Assembly (NCBI GenBank): GCA_910588625.1
Contig: CAJUQN010000006.1
Location: 7,690 to 71,689, forward strand
Source of the DNA: an uncultured Oscillospiraceae bacterium
GTDB taxonomy: Bacteria; Bacillota; Clostridia; Oscillospirales; Oscillospiraceae
Reading direction: 5' to 3'
DNA length: 64,000 nt
The notes under the pieces are model-generated. The model saw only the letters and a list, made by a program, of their open reading frames with translations, had not been told where the DNA came from and did no database searches. The position numbers were made by a program, and so were the translations under genes. Position 1 is the first letter of the stretch. Each line of letters begins with the position of its first letter. Below, piece after piece: positions 60,430-64,000 of the stretch.

Positions 60430-61836
60430 GTGGCAATCTACCATTGCAGTATCAAAGTCATATCCCGCGGCAAGGGCAAGTCCGCTGTTGCCGCCGCCGC
60501 TTACCGGGCGGGGGAAAAAATCACAAATGAGTTTGACGGAATGACCCACGACTACACCCACAAGGGCGGTGTCGTCCACACTGAGATTTTATTACCCGAC
60601 CACGCCCCCGCTGAATATGCGGACAGGGCGGTTTTATGGAACGAAGTGGAGAAAATCGAGAAAGCGAAGAACGCCCAACTTGCGCGGGAGATTGAAATTG
60701 CCTTACCCCGTGAACTGACGAGGGAGCAAGGCATTTCCCTTGTCCGCGAGTATGTGAAACGGCATTTTGTGGCGGCGGGAATGTGCGTCGATTTCGCCAT
60801 ACACGACACAGGCGGCGGCAATCCCCACGCCCACATCATGCTGACAATGCGCCCTTTTGACGAGTGTGGCGAGTGGGGAGCGAAGCAGAAAAAGGAGTAC
60901 ATTCTTGACAGGAACGGAAACAAAATCTATGACCCGAAAAAGCGGCAGTACAAATGCAAATCCATTCCCGCTACCGACTGGAACGAGCAAACCAAAGCCG
61001 AGGAATGGAGGGCGGCATGGGCGCAACTCTGCAACCAGTGTTTGGAGCAGAACGGACACGCGGAGCGCGTAGACCACCGCAGTTATGAACGGCAAGGGAT
61101 AGACCAGATACCCACCGTCCATTTAGGCGTTGCCGCTTCCGCTATGGAGAAGCGCGGCATCCGCACCGAGCGCGGCGACCTTAACCGCGAAATCGAAGTG
61201 ACTAACCAGAAGTTACGGCAGTTAAAGGCGCGTATCTCCAAACTGCAAAACTGGTTAAAGGAAGAAGCCGAGAACACCGAGCCGCCCACCCTTGCCGACT
61301 ACATTCAAGGCATTTTGTCACGCAAGGCACAGACGGGAAAATCGGGATATTCACAATCGTTGTATAACCTCAAAGACGCGGCAAATATGCTGAATTTCCT
61401 GCAAGCTAATAACATCATGGATATGACGGGGCTTGATGAAAAATTCAAGTCTATGATAGGGGAACAACTGGATATTCAAGGGAAACTGAAACCCGTTGAA
61501 CGGCGGTTAGGCACTCTGAAAAAGCACTTAGAGCAAGCCGACATTTATTTCAAGTGTAAGGGAAAGAAGCCGCTGACCGAAGCCGAGCAAATCTTATTCA
61601 CAACGGCGAAAGATTATCTCAAAGGCGTGATGAACGGCAAGACCACAATCCCGACAAAGGCATGGAAAGAAGAATACACCAAGCTGACCGCCGAGAGGAA
61701 AACACTCAATCAGCGGTATCTTGCATTGAAAGAGGAAGTGAAAGAAGCGGAGAAAATCAGAAAGAGCGTTTACAGTATCTTGCGGCAGGAACAGCGGGAA
61801 CAACAGCCCCACAGAAAGCAGGATATGGAGCGATAA
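60430..61836 (+). CDS. MobA/MobL-family relaxase (TnpZ-like)
   Basis: 468 residues from GTG 60430 (GAAAGGAGCGCGGC). AIYHCSIKVISRGKGKSAVA, the AAYRAGEKI segment, the HDYTHKGGVVHTEIL strand, ELTREQGISLVREYVKRHFV and the metal-site GGGNPHAHIMLTMRP mark the MOB-Q/MobA_MobL nuclease. The C-terminal part is coiled coil. It would mobilise the transposon circle using another element's channel, possibly those in this window. Confidence 0.95.
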   Translation: MAIYHCSIKVISRGKGKSAVAAAAYRAGEKITNEFDGMTHDYTHKGGVVHTEILLPDHAPAEYADRAVLWNEVEKIEKAKNAQLAREIEIALPRELTREQGISLVREYVKRHFVAAGMCVDFAIHDTGGGNPHAHIMLTMRPFDECGEWGAKQKKEYILDRNGNKIYDPKKRQYKCKSIPATDWNEQTKAEEWRAAWAQLCNQCLEQNGHAERVDHRSYERQGIDQIPTVHLGVAASAMEKRGIRTERGDLNREIEVTNQKLRQLKARISKLQNWLKEEAENTEPPTLADYIQGILSRKAQTGKSGYSQSLYNLKDAANMLNFLQANNIMDMTGLDEKFKSMIGEQLDIQGKLKPVERRLGTLKKHLEQADIYFKCKGKKPLTEAEQILFTTAKDYLKGVMNGKTTIPTKAWKEEYTKLTAERKTLNQRYLALKEEVKEAEKIRKSVYSILRQEQREQQPHRKQDMER

Positions 61837-61919
61837 CAGACAGGGCGGCGGGATAGTCAATACCTATTACCGCCGCCCGGTTTTGGACTTTTATTAGACC
61901 GATAAACTGGAACTTGTAT

Positions 61920-62333
61920 TTATACAGGTTTAATCAAATGATGTTCAAAAAAGGTTTCAAAGGTATTCGCAGCACCGCCATGTTCAACAATTTTTCCGTC
62001 TATGACTTTATCAATATCCACCCCTGTAATTTCCAAAACTTTATTCGTAGGTGTTATTCCAATAAATTTTCCTTTGTGCGTTCCCCTCATAATAAATTCT
62101 GAAATAACATAATCACCTGCTACATATTGGCGAATAATTTTCATGGTGTAATCGGGATACGTTTTTTTCAGTGCTACAAGATGTTGCTTCATTCCATCTA
62201 TTCCTATGAAAATTTCTTTTTCGCCAGCTCTCTGCACACAATCCTCTGATATGTATTTAGAAAGTTCATTAAGTAAATTTTCTGAAACAATTACTTCATA
62301 GAAATATTTTACAATGTCTTTATTCTTCATCAT
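61920..62333 (-). CDS. SnoaL-like ester-cyclase family protein
   Basis: 137 residues. IVKYFYEVIVSENLLNELSK, YISEDCVQRAGEKEIFIGID, IDGMKQHLVALKKTYPDYTM and KVLEITGVDIDKVIDGKIVE follow the SnoaL/NTF2-like pattern. GC is about one third, far below its neighbours and below the transposon backbone, so it is probably recently acquired cargo. Opposite strand to the transposon genes. Substrate unknown. Confidence 0.88.
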   Translation of the reverse strand: MMKNKDIVKYFYEVIVSENLLNELSKYISEDCVQRAGEKEIFIGIDGMKQHLVALKKTYPDYTMKIIRQYVAGDYVISEFIMRGTHKGKFIGITPTNKVLEITGVDIDKVIDGKIVEHGGAANTFETFFEHHLIKPV

Positions 62334-62345
62334 GCATCCCCACAA

Positions 62346-62895
62346 CTTCCTGATTTATCGGTTTGTACTGGAGAAAATTATACCATAGCCAATTACGAAA
62401 AGCAATCCCGTTCTACGTCCGTTCCGACTATCCAGACCGTCAAGGGACGAGTAGTATTTTTTCGCAAAGAGCGCGAAAAAATCTCCACTCTTAAACCCTT
62501 GACCGTCTGGATTTTTGCCGTTGCCATTTCGCCGCCGAAAACGGGGAACAGGATTTTTACAATCCTGCCCCGCTTTCGTCTGCTCCATTCTAACGGCAAA
62601 ACCGTCTGCACTACTGCGGCGGCAGTCGTTAGGTTTTGCGGTGGCGCTGCCCCCTCGCCCCCGACCTCTTCCAAAGAACAGAATGGAGTGTTACGCAATA
62701 GGGCTTGAAAAGGCTTGATTTTTAAGGCGTTGCAGACGCGAAAATCCACAGGGTAAGGGTTTTTATACTACCTACCCACGAAAACGGCTTCTAACCGTCC
62801 ACAGGCGCGTTTTGCGCCCCTTTTCCTGCCCGTTTCCCGCCGCGCCGAAAAGTTTTGCGTCAATAACTTAAAAAAGCACTTGACAAAACGCTTCA
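62346..62895. other. Non-coding right end of the transposon with long inverted repeat
   Basis: No gene. A 17-bp inverted repeat with one mismatch (ATCCAGACCGTCAAGGG at 62430-62446 against CCCTTGACCGTCTGGAT at 62496-62512) encloses a smaller TCGC...GCGA dyad. A second hairpin with CAGGATT/AATCCTG arms lies near 62551-62576. The end reads CTTGACAAAACGCTTCA before host sequence resumes. Confidence 0.5.
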
Positions 62896-64000
62896 TGGGG
62901 CGGACCCAAAGACATTGCCCCGTTCATTGATCCCAAGTTCGACCAGAATATTTTGCTCACCCAGACAGAACGTATCATGGTGGGCAGGAACAAAAATCCC
63001 AAGTACAATATCAATAAAAATGTGTTGATTATTGGCGGTTCTGGATCTGGTAAGACACGATTTCACATTAAACCGAATTTGATGCAGATGAATGCCAGCT
63101 ATATTGTAACCGATCCGAAAGGTACGGTTTTGGAAGAATGTGGAAATATGTTACAGCGGGGCGGGTATGAGATCAAGATACTGAACACTATCGATTTCAA
63201 ACAGTCCATGCGCTACAACCCCTTCAAATATATCCGCTGTGAGAACGACATCTTGAAGCTGGTGAACTGCATCATGGAAAACACCAAGGGCGAGGACAGC
63301 AAGGGTTCCGAAGATTTCTGGGCGAAGGCCGAGGCCCTGTACTATCAGGCCCTCATCGCCTATATCTGGTACGAGGCCCCGGAGGAGGAAATGAACATGA
63401 CCACCCTGCTGGATATGCTCAACGCCTCCGAAGTGCGGGAGGAGGACGAGAACTATAAAAACGCCGTGGACCTCATGTTTGACCGCCTGGAGCAGAAGAA
63501 CCCGGAGCACTTTGCCGTCCGTCAGTACCGAAAATATAAGATGGCGGCGGGAAAAACCGCAAAATCTATCCTGATAAGTTGTGGCGCACGTATGGCCCCC
63601 TTCGACATCAAAGAGGTGCGGGAGCTGATGGAGGGGGACGAATTGGAGCTGGATAAGATCGGGGACCGCAAGACGGCCCTGTTCTGTGTCGTGTCCGACA
63701 CGGACATGACCTTCAATTTCATCTCAGCCATGGTCTATACGCAAATGTTTAATGTGCTGTGCGACAAGGCTTTGGAGAACGGCGGCGCATTGAAAACCCA
63801 TGTCACCTGTCTGCTGGATGAGTTCGCTAACCAGAAAATCCCCAATTTTCAGCACCTCATCAGCGTGATCCGCTCCCGCGAGATATCCGCCCACATCGTG
63901 GTGCAGACCCAGAGCCAGTTGAAAGCAGTTTATAAAGACCACGCTGAAACCATCATCGGCAACTGCTCCTGCGTCCTGTTCCTGGGCGGCAAAGAGCGCA
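62896..64000 (+). pseudogene. virD4: virD4 of the second element, 3' part, continues past the window
   Basis: The frame resumes WGGPKDIAPFIDPKFDQN and ILLTQTERIMVGRNKNPKYN, then Walker A VLIIGGSGSGKTRFHIKPNL and ASYIVTDPKGTVLEECGNML. It continues with RMAPFDIKEVRELMEGDELE, Walker B VTCLLDEFANQKIPNFQHL and REISAHIVVQTQSQLKAVYK up to the window edge. It is more similar to the standard clostridial VirD4 than the ICE-1 copy. Without its first ~100 codons (57349-57647) and a start it is not a functional gene here. Confidence 0.92.

Larger units (their letters stand above)
57648..62895 (+). mobile_element. Tn4451-like mobilizable transposon inserted in virD4
   Basis: The host frame is cut after GSAR (...GGCCCGTTG) and resumes at TGGGGCGGACCC, so ~5.25 kb lies between. 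Contents in order: large serine recombinase, TnpW, DUF3847 protein, a palindrome cluster, a MobA/MobL relaxase (TnpZ-like), a SnoaL-like cargo gene on the other strand and a 0.5-kb non-coding end. The recombinase-first order and the TnpW/relaxase pair are those of Tn4451/Tn4453 relatives, which move through a circular form and are mobilised by other elements. GC is lower than in the host. Confidence 0.88.

Noticed and set aside
2298..62888. GACAAAA near several break points (2298, 43371, 52263, transposon right end 62882)
   Set aside because: Seven bases is too short, it is not at the same offset from each break, and one of the breaks (51963) lacks it. Needs a systematic motif search.

Overview
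The window looks like GC-rich Clostridia DNA, probably from a gut Oscillospiraceae-type bacterium (Flavonifractor/Intestinimonas-like). The basis is the family content (Gram-positive ICE proteins of the PrgI, PcfB, CHAP and KTR types, LPXTG adhesins, an Agr-type two-component system) and the high GC content. Almost everything belongs to mobile DNA. I see no rRNA, tRNA or CRISPR array.

Layout. 1-2298: the 5' part of a thioester-domain/Cna-B surface adhesin, cut off at 2298. 2.3-7.3 kb: the end module of an integrative conjugative element (ICE-1), with three consecutive serine-recombinase genes (one complete, one catalytic-domain-only, one DNA-binding-only), two XRE-type regulators and small ICE genes. 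7.5-20.6 kb: a carbohydrate cargo island, all on the minus strand: mannonate dehydratase, an SDR fructuronate reductase, a GPH symporter, a GH2 glycosidase, a domain-permuted membrane-bound GH3, two lipoproteins and an AgrC/AgrA-like pair. A divergent MerR regulator follows. 21.2-34.2 kb: the ICE-1 conjugation machine on the minus strand (CHAP hydrolase, VirB4, PrgI, VirB6-like, VirB2-like, VirD4, SLOG protein, PcfB, relaxase). It is interspersed with single genes that look unrelated to conjugation (tag, a ProX-type deacylase, a DUF1905 protein). 34.2-37.9 kb: more such cargo (HD protein, histidine phosphatase, aldo/keto reductase, nitroreductase), then mobC. 38.0-38.2 kb: a dense array of palindromes, the best oriT candidate. 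38.2-43.36 kb: minus-strand genes (DUF6329-like, VapD-like with a partner, DNA methyltransferase and others) that make up half of a probable ICE leading region.

43.36-51.96 kb: the other half of that leading region, but on the plus strand: a Cna-B fragment, ssb, a fused parB/amidoligase remnant, a GGCT-like protein, DUF3846, a PP-loop protein, YubB-like and tandem beta-helix proteins. The gene at its right edge (51757-51962, N-terminal half) and the gene at the left edge of the minus-strand block (43107-43355, C-terminal half) appear to be two halves of one ICE gene, so an inversion of about 8.6 kb is the simplest reading. 51.97-52.26 kb holds one Cna-B repeat on the minus strand, head-to-head with a large plus-strand Cna-B gene (52.26-55.7 kb). 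55.8-64.0 kb is a second conjugative element (hypothetical gene, PcfB, VirD4). Its virD4 is split by a 5.25-kb Tn4451-like mobilizable transposon (serine recombinase, TnpW, DUF3847, relaxase, a low-GC SnoaL-like cargo gene).

How it works together. The conjugation genes would nick at the palindrome cluster through MobC and the relaxase, then export through VirD4/VirB4. A small XRE protein with two matching operators sits divergently to the SLOG-virD4 operon and is a plausible switch for transfer. The accessory block beyond oriT has the composition of a leading region (ssb, ParB-like, methyltransferase, VapD-like, many tiny unknowns). The strongest unusual signal is that every major break in the window lies inside a Cna-B adhesin gene or beside one. 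I cannot exclude assembly chimerism from sequence alone.
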